A stretch of 64,000 nucleotides of DNA from Methylomarinum vadi (GCF_000733935.1 NZ_JPON01000001.1:1713501-1777500), one strand, 5' to 3'; counted from the stretch's first letter, positions 47,778-58,314 are shown. The notes: generated from the letters alone by a model not told the origin. Made by a program: numbers and translations.

Positions 47778-48413
47778 TCAATCCGCGAACAACCAAGGCG
47801 CGCGCTTGGCCCGCTCCGCTTCATAAGCCTTGATTTCATCGGCGTGCTGCAACGTCAATGCGATATCGTCCAAGCCATTCAACAAGCGAAATTTACGCGT
47901 TTCGTCGACATCGAAATTGATAACCCGTCCCGCTGGTGTCGTGATCGTTTGACCGGCCAAATCGATCGTCAAACGGTAGCCATCTTTCATCTCCTGGAAC
48001 AAACTATCGACCACATCGGCAGCCAACACGATCGGCAAAATACCGTTTTTGAAACAGTTATTATAAAAAATATCGGCAAAGCTCGGTGCGATGATCGCCC
48101 GAAATCCGTAATCCTCCAAAGCCCAAGGCGCATGCTCTCGCGACGAACCGCACCCGAAATTCTCGCGGGTCAGCAAAATTTGCGCGCCTTTATATTGCGG
48201 CTGGTTCAACACAAATTCCTGGTTCAACGGGCGATTCGTGCAATCCATGTCCGGTTCGCCGCGATCCAGATAACGCCACTCGTCGAATAAATAGGGGCCG
48301 AATCCGGCGCGACGGATCGATTTTAAAAATTGTTTCGGAATAATCGCATCGGTATCGACATTGGCTCTATCCAACGGCGCCACCAGCGCGCTCAAGGTAG
48401 TAAACGGGTTCAT
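47778..48413 (-). CDS. leuD: 3-isopropylmalate dehydratase small subunit
   Basis: Small subunit (211 residues) of isopropylmalate isomerase, second step of leucine synthesis. Conserved segments [16 protein letters not shown] (about 19-34) and [15 protein letters not shown] (about 87-101) identify the swivel domain. Its start overlaps the stop of leuC by four bases (ATGA). The next gene on the strand would normally be leuB; here an IS200 copy and then asd follow. Confidence 0.96.
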   Translation of the reverse strand: MNPFTTLSALVAPLDRANVDTDAIIPKQFLKSIRRAGFGPYLFDEWRYLDRGEPDMDCTNRPLNQEFVLNQPQYKGAQILLTRENFGCGSSREHAPWALEDYGFRAIIAPSFADIFYNNCFKNGILPIVLAADVVDSLFQEMKDGYRLTIDLAGQTITTPAGRVINFDVDETRKFRLLNGLDDIALTLQHADEIKAYEAERAKRAPWLFAD

Positions 48414-49828
48414 TGTGCGCCTCCAGCTAGTTCGGCAATATCGACAAAATGTCCGGCGATGGCAGCGCCCGCCGCCATCGCGGGGCTGACCAGATGGGTT
48501 CTCCCGCCATAGCCTTGACGACCTTCGAAATTACGGTTCGACGTCGAGGCGCAACGCTCGCCCGGTTCCAAACGGTCGGCATTCATTGCCAAGCACATGG
48601 AACAGCCCGGATCGCGCCACTCGAACCCGGCCTCGATGAAAATTTTGTCCAGTCCTTCCTGTTCAGCCTGCTGCTTAATCAAACCGGAACCCGGCACGAC
48701 CATCGCCAACTTGATGCTGTCGGCGACTTTCTTGCCTTTAGCGATCGCTGCCGCCTCGCGCAAGTCCTCGATCCGCGAATTGGTGCAGGAACCGATGAAT
48801 ACCTTGTCGAGTTGAATATCCGTTATTTTCTGTCCGGCCTGTAGCGCCATATAATCCAAAGCGCGCTGCATGCTTTGTTGTTTGACCGGATCGCTTTCGG
48901 CGGCCGGATCGGGCACGGACTCATCGATGGCCACAACCAATTCAGGCGAAGTGCCCCAGGTTACTTGCGGCTTGATTTCAGACGCATCCAATTCGACCAC
49001 TTTGTCGAATGCAGCATCGGCATCCGAATGCAGTTTTTCCCATGCTCTCACAGCCATATGCCAGAGCTCGCCTTTAGGAGCAAGCGGACGATCGCGGTAA
49101 AAGTCGATCGTCGTATCATCGACCGCGATCAAACCGGTCCGCGCGCCGGCCTCGATCGCCATGTTGCAGACCGTCATGCGTCCTTCCATCGACAAGGCGG
49201 TAATCGCATCGCCTGCGAATTCGATCGCATAACCGGTTCCGCCTGCGGTACCGATCTTACCGATAATCGCCAAAACGATGTCTTTTGCGGTCACGCCCGG
49301 TTTGACCTGACCATTGACCTTGATCAGCATATTTTTTGATTTTTTCTGCACCAGGCATTGGGTCGCCAAGGCGTGCTCGACTTCCGAAGTACCGATACCG
49401 AAGGCCAAAGCCCCGGAAGCGCCATGGGTCGAGGTATGCGAATCGCCGCAGACCACGGTCATGCCCGGCAGCGTCGCCCCTTGCTCGGGCCCGACCACAT
49501 GCACGATGCCTTGGCGAATATCGCTCATGTCGAACTCGGTAATGCCAAATTCGGCACAGTTGTTTTCCAGCGTTTCCACTTGCAGCCGAGAAACCGGATC
49601 GGCAATGCCTTGGTCGCGGTCGGTGGTCGGCACGTTATGATCGGCGACGGCCAGATTTCTGGAGGTGCGCCACGGCTTTCTGCCGCTCAAGCGCAAGCCT
49701 TCGAAAGCCTGCGGAGAAGTGACCTCGTGCACCAACTGACGGTCGATATAAATCAAACAGGAGCCATCTTCTTCGCGATGAACAACATGGTCCTCCCATA
49801 ATTTGTCGTATAAAGTTTTACCTGCCAT
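48410..49828 (-). CDS. leuC: 3-isopropylmalate dehydratase large subunit
   Basis: Aconitase-family large subunit, 472 residues. The N-terminus [16 protein letters not shown] is typical. Fe-S ligands lie in GSCTNSR and [11 protein letters not shown], and [28 protein letters not shown] gives the substrate-binding core. It pairs with leuD directly downstream. Confidence 0.96.
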   Translation of the reverse strand: MAGKTLYDKLWEDHVVHREEDGSCLIYIDRQLVHEVTSPQAFEGLRLSGRKPWRTSRNLAVADHNVPTTDRDQGIADPVSRLQVETLENNCAEFGITEFDMSDIRQGIVHVVGPEQGATLPGMTVVCGDSHTSTHGASGALAFGIGTSEVEHALATQCLVQKKSKNMLIKVNGQVKPGVTAKDIVLAIIGKIGTAGGTGYAIEFAGDAITALSMEGRMTVCNMAIEAGARTGLIAVDDTTIDFYRDRPLAPKGELWHMAVRAWEKLHSDADAAFDKVVELDASEIKPQVTWGTSPELVVAIDESVPDPAAESDPVKQQSMQRALDYMALQAGQKITDIQLDKVFIGSCTNSRIEDLREAAAIAKGKKVADSIKLAMVVPGSGLIKQQAEQEGLDKIFIEAGFEWRDPGCSMCLAMNADRLEPGERCASTSNRNFEGRQGYGGRTHLVSPAMAAGAAIAGHFVDIAELAGGAQ

Positions 49829-49864
49829 AGTTTTACGTATAGTCGTTTTTAAATGTCAACGGTG

Positions 49865-49892
49865 CCGGCGGATTATTCTGACGATCCGCCGG
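49865..49892 (-). terminator. Hairpin terminator after adk
   Basis: A 9-bp inverted repeat CCGGCGGAT/ATCCGCCGG with a 10-base loop between adk and leuC. It lacks a clear T-run, so may be rho-dependent. Confidence 0.5.
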
Positions 49893-49913
49893 TACCGTCA
49901 TGTTAGAGAGTAC

Positions 49914-50606
<693 letters not shown>

Positions 50607-50751
50607 TTACCTGGGCGTCGAGAAAAAGCTTTCCCGATCGCTCAGCAAAATTTGATATTTTAACTGAAATATACCGTTTGCGCTTTAATCTCTTGTCAAA
50701 ACAGCCAAATTTACTTATTCTTGTCCAGCTAAATCAAACGAGGAGTATTTT

Positions 50752-51219
50752 ATGCGCGTTGAAGAGTTAATGACTGCAAAGGTTTACACCGTCAGCCCAC
50801 ACGATATGATCGACCGAGTGTTCTTTCTCATTCATTATGAAAAGGTTCGTCATCTACCCGTGGTCGAAAAAGGCAAAGTGGTTGGCATCGTCTCCGACCG
50901 AGATCTTTACAAAGCACTGGGCCCTAAAAGCAACACCAACGCGATAGAACCCAACACCAGCAACACCGAACTGCATGTCATCCCCAAAAAGGTCATGAAC
51001 ATCATGCGCCGCGGTGTGTTAACTGTCGAACCCGACACCTCCGCCGCCGATGCGGCTGGAATCATGGCCGATAACAAAGTCGGCGCACTGCCGGTCGTTA
51101 AAGACGACAAGCTGGTTGGAATTTTGTCGGCCACCGACATTCTCCGAGTCTTTTCAAAATTGGAACACGCCCGCGAAGAAAGGGAAAAACGCATTGCCGA
51201 AGGCGTTAGCCATACATGA
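50752..51219 (+). CDS. CBS-domain pair protein
   Basis: Stand-alone CBS pair of 155 residues: first CBS about 1-60 (MRVEELMTAKVYTVSP), second about 80-145 (VMNIMRRGVLTVEPDTSAADAAGIM). Such proteins bind adenosine nucleotides and act as energy or Mg sensors. GAGGAG lies before the ATG. It is divergent from adk, and a terminator follows. Confidence 0.9.
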   Translation: MRVEELMTAKVYTVSPHDMIDRVFFLIHYEKVRHLPVVEKGKVVGIVSDRDLYKALGPKSNTNAIEPNTSNTELHVIPKKVMNIMRRGVLTVEPDTSAADAAGIMADNKVGALPVVKDDKLVGILSATDILRVFSKLEHAREEREKRIAEGVSHT

Positions 51220-51222
51220 TAT

Positions 51223-51246
51223 AAAAAGCCCCGCCGGGGCTTTTTT
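51223..51246 (+). terminator. Rho-independent terminator after the CBS gene
   Basis: A GC-rich stem GCCCC/GGGGC with a loop of two bases, followed by six T. It separates the CBS gene from the DUF1415 gene. Confidence 0.88.
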
Positions 51247-51257
51247 ATTGCCTTTCA

Positions 51258-51809
51258 ATGTCCATGCATACCCATCCTGCCATTTCGGCCACCCGCAACT
51301 GGCTGCAATCATTTATCATCGCCTACGATATCTGCCCTTTCGCCCGCCGCGTCCACGAGCAAGACCGAATTCGCTATGCCTTAGTCAGCGGCAATGATTG
51401 GGAAAACCTCTTGACCGAATTGATTGCCGAATGCAAACTGCTCGACGCCGAGCCGGAAACAGAAACCACCTTACTGATATTTCCGGATTCACTGAGCCGT
51501 TTCGACAACTACCTGGATTTTCTTGAAATCGCCCAACAATTGCTCATCGACCAGGGTTATGAAGGCATTTATCAGCTCGCCAGCTTCCACCCCCATTACT
51601 GTTTCGCCGACAGCGATGAAACCGACGCGGCCAACTACACCAACCGCTCCCCATTTCCCATGCTGCATATCATACGAGAAGCCAGTATCGAAAAAGCCCT
51701 GCAATATTATCCGAACCCGGAAACCATCCCGCAACGCAACATGGAACTAACCCGAAAACTGGGCCTAAAAAAACTTCGCGCCCTATTGGAAAGCTGTCTG
51801 GCAACCTGA
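51258..51809 (+). CDS. DUF1415 protein
   Basis: Conserved gammaproteobacterial protein of unknown function, 183 residues. The signature FIIAYDICPFARRVHEQDRIRY is at about residues 19-40, and ASFHPHYCFADSDETDAANYTNRSPFPMLHII is in the middle; both are typical. No membrane segments. An ATG two codons in (51264) could also be the start. Confidence 0.85.
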   Translation: MSMHTHPAISATRNWLQSFIIAYDICPFARRVHEQDRIRYALVSGNDWENLLTELIAECKLLDAEPETETTLLIFPDSLSRFDNYLDFLEIAQQLLIDQGYEGIYQLASFHPHYCFADSDETDAANYTNRSPFPMLHIIREASIEKALQYYPNPETIPQRNMELTRKLGLKKLRALLESCLAT

Positions 51810-51845
51810 GCCGGCGTTCCTTCGCCTTACAACAGATATGAAAAT

Positions 51846-52685
51846 TTATTTATAGTAATTGAACTGATCGCCTTTCTTTTTCTTCGCCCTGGCTTCTTCC
51901 GCCTCCCTTTTCTTCTGCGCCAGCAATTCTTTTTGTTTTTCCACCTCGGCTTGCACCATCGCGTCATAATGGCGTTTCAACATCGAATCGGTCGGGCGTG
52001 GCGGCAAATCCAGCTTGATCTCTTCCACTTCTTTCAAGCCTCTCCGAGTTCTTCGATCATTTTCGGCCTGTTCGGCCAAGGCCACTTTAACTGTCCCCAA
52101 AAACTCTTGAAACCACTGTTCATTGCGAACCGACGCCATATCCGGGTCATTCATCACATCCTGCTCGTCCGGCAAACTGCCCGACTCCCGCGACTGTTCC
52201 AACGCTTTCAAACAGGCCTCGTTATCGCCGCGCAAGGCATATATGCAGGCCAAGTTATAGGAAGCGCTGCCCTTTTGGATCTGTTCAGCCTTTAGAAAAA
52301 ACTCCATGGCATTGTCATAGCGCGGATCTTCCGGTAACGCATTAGCCAAGCGCGCCATCTCCATATAAGCCACCCCACCGTCGATAGCGCCTCCCAAATG
52401 ACTCGGCGCCACCAATAAACAAAAAGTGAACTTGTCGATCGCCTCCTTATATAAAGCGATGGCGTCTTCGGAGTCCTTGCCTCGCGCTTGATGCAACAAA
52501 CCGAATCCCCAATTATGCAGTGCTTCCGCCGAATTCACGTCACCGGCAACAACCTTGGCGAAGCCTTGATAGGCGCTTTTATATAATTGTTCTGCCTTGC
52601 CGCCATCACTCTTGCGTGCTTGGGCAATCTGTTTTTTGGCATTTTTCAACAGCGAACTCTTGGATAGCGAACCGAATAACGACAT
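51846..52685 (-). CDS. TPR-repeat protein
   Basis: A 279-residue protein from the ATG at 52685 with GAGGAG upstream. At least three TPR-like units run from about 30 to 170 (for example ALHNWGFGLLHQA, AMEFFLKAEQ, SASYNLACIYALRGDNEACLKAL). The C-terminus is a Lys/Glu/Arg-rich helix. No signal peptide. It probably mediates protein contacts; partners are unknown. Confidence 0.75.
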   Translation of the reverse strand: MSLFGSLSKSSLLKNAKKQIAQARKSDGGKAEQLYKSAYQGFAKVVAGDVNSAEALHNWGFGLLHQARGKDSEDAIALYKEAIDKFTFCLLVAPSHLGGAIDGGVAYMEMARLANALPEDPRYDNAMEFFLKAEQIQKGSASYNLACIYALRGDNEACLKALEQSRESGSLPDEQDVMNDPDMASVRNEQWFQEFLGTVKVALAEQAENDRRTRRGLKEVEEIKLDLPPRPTDSMLKRHYDAMVQAEVEKQKELLAQKKREAEEARAKKKKGDQFNYYK

Positions 52686-52778
52686 GAAGCGACTCCTCAC
52701 TGACTGGTTATTGATATTGTAATTGTTTTAAAATGACCGCAAATAGTACAACAGCCTGTCGCATCAGAAAACGCTTAA

Positions 52779-53090
52779 ATGTCCGAATCCCCAATAAATC
52801 TCGAAAAAGAAAAAGTCAACCTGGAAACCTCACTGATCCCCTGGAGCGAGTTGCAACGCTTCTTCGCCGGGGGGCGGGCGATCTTCGTCGCCCAGGAACT
52901 GGATCTGGTCGAAGTGGCCTATCAATTGTCCAAGGACAACAAAACCTTGGTGCAACAGTGGCTGGAAAATAACCAAATAGGCCATGTCAGCGACAAGCAA
53001 GCGCGGGAATGGTTCGAAAAAGCGAGCGAAGTCTGGGCGGTCGTCGTCAAACCCTGGGTGCTGGTGCAGGAACAGGCGGCGAAACCATAA
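52779..53090 (+). CDS. DUF2288 protein
   Basis: Small conserved protein of 103 residues with the family pattern IPWSELQRFFAGGRAIFVA at about 20-38 and a C-terminal WFEKASEVWAVVVKPWVLVQE. Function unknown; common in gammaproteobacteria and cyanobacteria. It diverges from the TPR gene with a 93-bp gap. Confidence 0.85.
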   Translation: MSESPINLEKEKVNLETSLIPWSELQRFFAGGRAIFVAQELDLVEVAYQLSKDNKTLVQQWLENNQIGHVSDKQAREWFEKASEVWAVVVKPWVLVQEQAAKP

Positions 53091-53248
53091 CTTCCTGAAG
53101 CCCGTTCCGGTCTTTTCCATGTTCCAGCCTGGAAAAAAACTTGGGTAAATTGCCGCCAAGCTAAGCAGATCGAATACCTCCTTGCTGAAACATGGGAAAC
53201 GTAAACGAAACTGCTCAGGCTAAATTCGGGCTAATCGCTACCACATTA

Positions 53249-53702
53249 TTATTGCAAAGCCAAAAACTCAACCGCTAATTCCGTCGCTTGCAACGAAATC
53301 AAATGCGAAGGTTGCGTGATGGCTTGGCCACACACCGAACCGGTCTTTGCTTCGCGATACTTAACCAGCAAGCGCTTGTCAACCTCTTTCTCAATGGTTT
53401 CTATCGTCACCTTATAGCAAGTATTTGGCCGATCGCCCAGAAAAACGCCAAGCACCATCGTTTTATTAAAATCAATTGCAGGAGCGGTTGGCGCGGGCTG
53501 AATATTCTTGGTGTGCTCAGTCCACAACTCATTCCAGGACCTTGCATCTTTAACAGCAACGAATCGCTGTCCGTTGATCGCCGAATGATTCGCTTGTCGT
53601 GAATGGCACCACTTGCGTTGGATCCTCCGCAAGATCATCGGCACATCCGTAACCAAACAGAGCAACCGATAGCAATACTGAAAATAAAAGTCTGGTTTTC
53701 AT
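53249..53702 (-). pseudogene. PrcB-like lipoprotein with frameshift
   Basis: The ATG at 53702 starts a lipoprotein-type signal peptide with lipobox LFGYGC, but this frame stops after about 48 residues. The rest of the protein is in another frame: from INGQRFVAVKDARSWNELW to the stop at 53249, it matches the PrcB C-terminal domain. The whole span is 454 bp, one base more than a multiple of three, so a single-base insertion (or two-base loss) near 53575-53600 can restore one frame. A sequencing error is an alternative. Confidence 0.7.
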
Positions 53703-53795
53703 AAACAATTATCATTGAATGGACGAACGGAATAAATGAAAAGCGAACGCTGCGCAATCCGATTAAACAGCTTTGTTGTGCAATTCGACCAACAA

Positions 53796-54353
53796 CTATT
53801 TCCAACTGAACTCGCCGTCAAACTCCGTGCAGTTGGCAACAGATAGAGACGCATCATCGATATAGATTTGTTTCGCCGCCGAGACCGAATAAGTTAAATA
53901 TTCGGAACACTCCGTACTTTGTCCGGTGCCAACGATGACACTGGTTTCCGGTTTAAGTGTACAGATTACTAACTTGTCCAGAGGCGACCACTGGTAACAT
54001 ATTTCATAGTCGGCGCGGTAGGTTGAGATTCTACCAGCGGGCTCACGAAACGCCCACCATTTTCCAAATTTACTGTTCGGGTTAGTACTGTTCCAGGCTC
54101 GGAACAGTGTGACTTCAGCGCCCGCTTTACTCTTATAGAACTGGCCCTGACATAGCTTGGCTTCATTGGGATTACCCAAAGCCTTATTTAATAGCTGCTC
54201 GTCGTCGACCGGCTCAAACTCGCTTGCTAAATCCTCGGGCAGATTTGAATTCCCCAAACAAAATTGGGCGGACTCTTGTATTTCTGTCTCGATAGGATAG
54301 TTGGCGCAACCATGAAGAGTGAACAACAGAATGGTGGTAAACAGACTTCTCAT
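53796..54353 (-). CDS. Putative lipoprotein, unrecognised
   Basis: A 185-residue protein with a short signal peptide and lipobox LHGC at about residues 13-16. Four further cysteines and a mixed soluble domain follow. I do not recognise a family. It lies in the accessory zone next to the PrcB-like pseudogene and has no obvious operon partner. Confidence 0.7.
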   Translation of the reverse strand: MRSLFTTILLFTLHGCANYPIETEIQESAQFCLGNSNLPEDLASEFEPVDDEQLLNKALGNPNEAKLCQGQFYKSKAGAEVTLFRAWNSTNPNSKFGKWWAFREPAGRISTYRADYEICYQWSPLDKLVICTLKPETSVIVGTGQSTECSEYLTYSVSAAKQIYIDDASLSVANCTEFDGEFSWK

Positions 54354-54677
54354 AACAAGTTCCGATTTGGATTGCCGTGTCCTGAGAATAGCTCAAATGC
54401 AATATACATCCTTTAGAACTCAATCGATCGGGTCTGAACTTTTGGCTCGGTGACCGGTGCGAGTGATTTATCCTACACCTGACAAGAGAAATAAGAGGGG
54501 CGAATTCGATGCGACCGATGGCTTTTTGAAATGCTGAGTTTTTCAGCAGAGATTTTTTGGCTTATTGACTCCGGCCGGCTAATGAGAGACCCCTTTGTTT
54601 TTTTGGCTGATGGGGACATGATTCAAGCTATAATTATCGGCCGGATCGCTATTTGTTGCTATTTTTGGTTATAAGTT
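54354..54677. other. 324-bp gap before the sulfotransferase gene
   Basis: A hairpin TGCTGA/TCAGCA followed by a T-run lies at about 54533-54562 on the plus strand, although no plus-strand gene precedes it. Nothing else is recognisable. It may hold the sulfotransferase promoter. Confidence 0.4.
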
Positions 54678-55508
54678 ATGTATATCAACTGGAATCTTTC
54701 AGAAAAAAAGCTGGCCAAGCTCAAGGCCCTCGACGTTATCATATTATCTGTAGGTAAAAGCGGTAGGACATGGCTGAGAGTGCTCCTTAACAAGTACCTC
54801 TCCCTGCATTACGATGTTGCTTTCGACCTCGGCCAGCTTGACGAGTATAATCCAAACATCCCCCGGATAGCCTATTCGCATGAAATGTGGATACATTATT
54901 CCGACGCAAGCTGGCTGCAACGCCTTAAAGGAAAGCACATAATTCCCAACAACATACTGAGACAAAAAAAGGTTGTACTGCTCTATCGGGACCCAAGAGA
55001 TGTAGTGGTTTCACTTTATTTTCAGAAGACACTACGGTCTGACAACAAGATATCCTGCAGCATTAGCGACTTTATAAGGCACCAGCAATACGGAATAGAT
55101 AGAATCATAAAAGTGCTCAGCATATGGGAAGAAAGACTGAAAGATCATCCGGCTTGCCTGCGGTTAAGTTACGAGTCCATGAAAACCGATGTCCGGACTG
55201 AACTATACAGACTTCTTGAGTTCATCGGCATCAATGATATAAACGAGTCCTATCTTGATGAAGCGATAGAGTTCTCTTCATTCACTAATATGAAGAAGAT
55301 GGAGCAGCAGGACAGCTTCAACAACAAGATATTAAAGCCAGCGGATCCGGGCAACCCCGATTCGTTTAAAGTACGAAAAGGCATGGTGGGAGGATATGCT
55401 TCTTACTTCGACAATGAGGACTTGGCATATCTGAATAATGCGATAAGAGCCCTGCCCCCCTCCTACGGATACGCTGCCGACACACCGTACGAAAAAAAAC
55501 CAGCTTGA
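54678..55508 (+). CDS. Sulfotransferase-domain protein
   Basis: Likely PAPS-dependent sulfotransferase of 276 residues. The 5'-phosphosulfate loop is SVGKSGRTWLR at residues 25-35, and the 3'-phosphate motif is LLYRDPRDVVVSL at about 101-113; GMVGGYASYF near the C-terminus matches the family RKGxxGDWKxxF loop in degenerate form. No signal peptide. The gene stands alone; substrate could be a lipid, sugar or peptide. Its flanks are rich in mobile elements. Confidence 0.85.
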   Translation: MYINWNLSEKKLAKLKALDVIILSVGKSGRTWLRVLLNKYLSLHYDVAFDLGQLDEYNPNIPRIAYSHEMWIHYSDASWLQRLKGKHIIPNNILRQKKVVLLYRDPRDVVVSLYFQKTLRSDNKISCSISDFIRHQQYGIDRIIKVLSIWEERLKDHPACLRLSYESMKTDVRTELYRLLEFIGINDINESYLDEAIEFSSFTNMKKMEQQDSFNNKILKPADPGNPDSFKVRKGMVGGYASYFDNEDLAYLNNAIRALPPSYGYAADTPYEKKPA

Positions 55509-55773
55509 GAAAAACCAGGTAGAGTAGAGAACAGGTTGCCAAAGTGGGGAAGCGTAATGTAACCGTTCACCGCACCTTGCCAAAGTGCGTAGCTTCTATT
55601 AGGGACAGCTTAGTCGGGGGAATGCTCACTCCCCATGCGTGCGTATGCTAGGCTAATCTCACTTACCGCCCTTGAGCAAAAGCTACGAGCGTCTCCCCCA
55701 ACACCCTGGATTTACATTGACCCGCATTATGTTGGATCTCATGGCCTGAGACGAGAGTTTCCAAACAGCTTCT
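55509..55773. other. 265-bp gap between the sulfotransferase and HEAT-like genes
   Basis: Frames in this stretch are short and unlike proteins, and I see no terminator, repeat or RNA gene. Confidence 0.4.
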
Positions 55774-56256
55774 TTACCCGAGTTTGTTTAGCGTTTTCTG
55801 TGCAATGTCACGAAAATAAGAATCTTCATGTTTTAGTAATTCCTGTAAGGACGGCTTTGCTTCTTTGATTTTCAATTTAGACACAGCTTTTATTGTAGAA
55901 TCAAGTACGTCCAAGTCCGCTTCTTCTAATAACTTAAGCAAATCCGATACGGTTTCTTTTTTACCCAATTTAACAAACGCCTTAACCATACCCGAGCGAC
56001 CTCTATAGTGCTTGTTTGTTACTATAGACTTTAGTCTTTGATAATATTTCTCATAATGAGACTTTAATATTGGTTTAATCAATTCGTAAATAGTGAAGCC
56101 GATCATCTGCCGTACATCTATTGTATACAGTTCATCCATTGAACTAATTCCTTTATATTCCGGTTTTGATTGAAAATATTCAAGAGCATCGAGCGTACTA
56201 CAATCAATAAATTTCATGTTATTGTTTTCAAATTGCTCAAATAGAATGTCTAATAA
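55774..56256 (-). pseudogene. HEAT-like protein, C-terminal part (split by IS)
   Basis: C-terminal 160 residues of a gene split by an IS1380-family element. The frame is open from 56256, right at the edge of the target duplication, and reads LLDILFEQFENNNMKFID and on. The last 90 residues carry HEAT-like helix pairs (MVKAFVKLGKKETVSDLLKLL, then STIKAVSKLKIKEAKPSLQELL). An internal ATG at 56217 might allow a 147-residue remnant to be made. Joined to the part at 57930-58182 after removing the IS and one TTTAA, the product is a 246-residue protein with no frame break. Confidence 0.85.
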
Positions 56257-56261
56257 TTTAA

Positions 56262-57924
56262 CCTGAATCCGTGACTTAAGAAGTGATAATCTCTTCTATC
56301 CTAATGATTTAACAAGCTTAATCTGGGATAATGTCGTTATTTCTTCATTCACCCACTCAGTGAATCATGAAACGATTTATCCTGGAGCAGTCAGAAACTG
56401 AATTTTATACCAGCCATTCCGGATTAGCCTTAGTGGGCTTATGTTTGAATCAGTATGGCCAACTCAATCAAGTGCTGGATAAGGGTATTCCATTGCGCCA
56501 CGGTATCGCTCATGCCGATATTATCAAAAGCATGATCGGGTCGCTTTGCCTGGGCAAGAGCGATTTCGAAGCGATTGAGAATTACCGCGACGACGACTAT
56601 TTCAAAACCGCGCTGTCGATTCAACAAGTCCCCTCCAGCGCTCGCCTTAGACAACGGTTGGACGAACACGCCGATGCACTATTGCCGCTCGTTTATCAGA
56701 GCAACATCGATTTTCTGGCCCACGCGCAAGTCCCGGTAACGCCGTTAGCCACTGGTCATGTGGCGCTGGATATCGATGTTTATCCGATGAACAACGAAAA
56801 AACGCGCAAGGAAGGCGTCTCCCGAACCTATAAAGGATTCGACGGCTATGCCCCCATCGCGCTTTATTTGGGCCAAGAAGGCTGGTGTCTTGGCAACGAA
56901 CTGCGCGAAGGCAAGCAACATTGCCAATACGAATTCCTCTATTCCTTGGAGCGCGGACTGACTGCAGCCAAGCGTCTGACACCCTTGCCGTTACTTGTTC
57001 GCCTGGATAGCGGGCATGACGCTCTCGACAACCGAATTGTCTTACAGGAAGACGAGCAAGCCGAGTTCATCATCAAATGGAATCCCCGTAAACAGAATGC
57101 CGATGCTTGGCTAGCCTACGCCGAGCAACACGGACAATGGGACACACCACGTGAAGGCAAACGGGTGGCCTTATTTAGTGTCACGGAGGAACACACCCGA
57201 AACGGCCAAACCTATTCCTGTCGTCGCGTCATGCAAATCACCGAACGAACAACAACGGCTAAGGGACAACTCCTGCTGTTCCCTGAGATCGAGATGGAAG
57301 GCTGGTGGACAAGCCTAGCTTCTACCGAATATGACGACACATTGATCGTTCAACTGTATCGTGATCATGCCACCGCCGAGCAATTTCACAGCGAGTTTAA
57401 AACGGATCTGGACATCGAACGCTTGCCTTCGGGCAAATTCGCCACCAACGATGTCATCATGACCCTGAGCGCCTACAGCTACAATATCTTGCGCTGGATC
57501 GGCCTGATCGGCTTACTGGGGCAACAAAGCCCCATTCGGCATCCGGCCAAACGACGCCGCATCAGAACCGTCATTCAAGAACTCATGTATCTGGCCGCCC
57601 GTTTGATCCGTACCGGTCGCCGGTTAAAACTGCGCTTTTCCAACGCTTGCCCCGGCTTTATCGCGTTTGAATCGACCTACACAAAACTCGCCGCCGGTTA
57701 ACCCTTCAACGTTTTCAGCTTCAAACCATCAGCGTGGCAACACCGCGTTTAATCTCTCTTTGCCCAAAAAACGCCATACCCCTATTATTTTCTCAAAACC
57801 TACGAAAAAAAGTTTCAATAATCCTCAGTTAAACTCGACTTTATTGATAGCGTTATAAAATCTCCGAATTTTGGAAAACTCAAGAATTAATTTCCCAACC
57901 AATAATTGAAGTCACTGATTCAGG
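56262..57924 (+). mobile_element. IS1380-family element 2, 1663 bp, with TTTAA duplication
   Basis: The left end is CCTGAATCCGTGACTTAA at 56262 and the right end is its near-complement ending at 57924. The target duplication is TTTAA at 56257-56261 and 57925-57929. One transposase gene is inside. The insertion cuts a HEAT-like gene. A related right-end remnant is nearby at 58277. Confidence 0.92.
56367..57701 (+). CDS. IS1380-family DDE transposase (element 2)
   Basis: Full-length transposase of 444 residues, only distantly related to that of element 1. Motifs: DIDVYPMNN (first Asp), LVRLDSGHDALDN (second Asp), and YRDHATAEQFHSEFKTD with Glu. There is no frame break, so it could be active. 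Confidence 0.92.
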   Translation: MKRFILEQSETEFYTSHSGLALVGLCLNQYGQLNQVLDKGIPLRHGIAHADIIKSMIGSLCLGKSDFEAIENYRDDDYFKTALSIQQVPSSARLRQRLDEHADALLPLVYQSNIDFLAHAQVPVTPLATGHVALDIDVYPMNNEKTRKEGVSRTYKGFDGYAPIALYLGQEGWCLGNELREGKQHCQYEFLYSLERGLTAAKRLTPLPLLVRLDSGHDALDNRIVLQEDEQAEFIIKWNPRKQNADAWLAYAEQHGQWDTPREGKRVALFSVTEEHTRNGQTYSCRRVMQITERTTTAKGQLLLFPEIEMEGWWTSLASTEYDDTLIVQLYRDHATAEQFHSEFKTDLDIERLPSGKFATNDVIMTLSAYSYNILRWIGLIGLLGQQSPIRHPAKRRRIRTVIQELMYLAARLIRTGRRLKLRFSNACPGFIAFESTYTKLAAG

Positions 57925-57929
57925 TTTAA

Positions 57930-58182
57930 CTAATTTCTCATCAGAAAGCCATTTTACACAAGAAATATTTCTATAAATGCCTTCCTTTATCGACGCAGTC
58001 GTCTCTCCTTCAATATATTCAAGTAAGTAAAAGATAGCTTCTTCATGATTAAACCCAGGCTTTTGTATATCAAATAAATCATTTATGTGAAATTGATGCA
58101 TAATATCAAGCAATTTTGAACTTTGCATGGCCTGTATTTTTTTTATTTCCTCTTCTCTCGTTTTTTCTTCATTTGTTGCCAT
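57930..58182 (-). pseudogene. HEAT-like protein, N-terminal part (split by IS)
   Basis: The first 86 residues, starting at 58182, of the gene completed at 55774-56256. After Lys86 the frame enters the IS and ends 14 codons later, so a 100-residue hybrid with the tail PESVTSIIGWEINS may be made. The N-terminus is charged and helical (EEKTREEEIKKIQAMQSSKLL). Confidence 0.85.
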
Positions 58183-58205
58183 AAATCTTAATAAACCAAA
58201 CTTAA

Positions 58206-58276
58206 TTATAAATTATCACCATATGCGCCTAAATCCTCGAGAAATTTAGGAGTTACATTATATTCTTTAAATAGAT
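58206..58276 (-). pseudogene. 3' tail of an unidentified gene upstream of the HEAT-like gene
   Basis: About 22 codons in one frame read FKEYNVTPKFLEDLGAYGDNL before a TAA at 58206-58208, 23 bp before the HEAT-like gene start. The upstream edge is the end of an IS1380-family remnant, so this looks like the last codons of a gene destroyed by that element. A toxin-immunity pair would have such spacing, but nothing identifies the tail. Confidence 0.45.
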
Positions 58277-58314
58277 CCTGAATCTGTGACTTCAATTATT
58301 GGTTGGGAAATTAA

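Noticed and set aside
55635..55868. 77-residue frame after the sulfotransferase
   Set aside because: It runs into the end of the HEAT-like gene on the other strand and shows no protein-like pattern.
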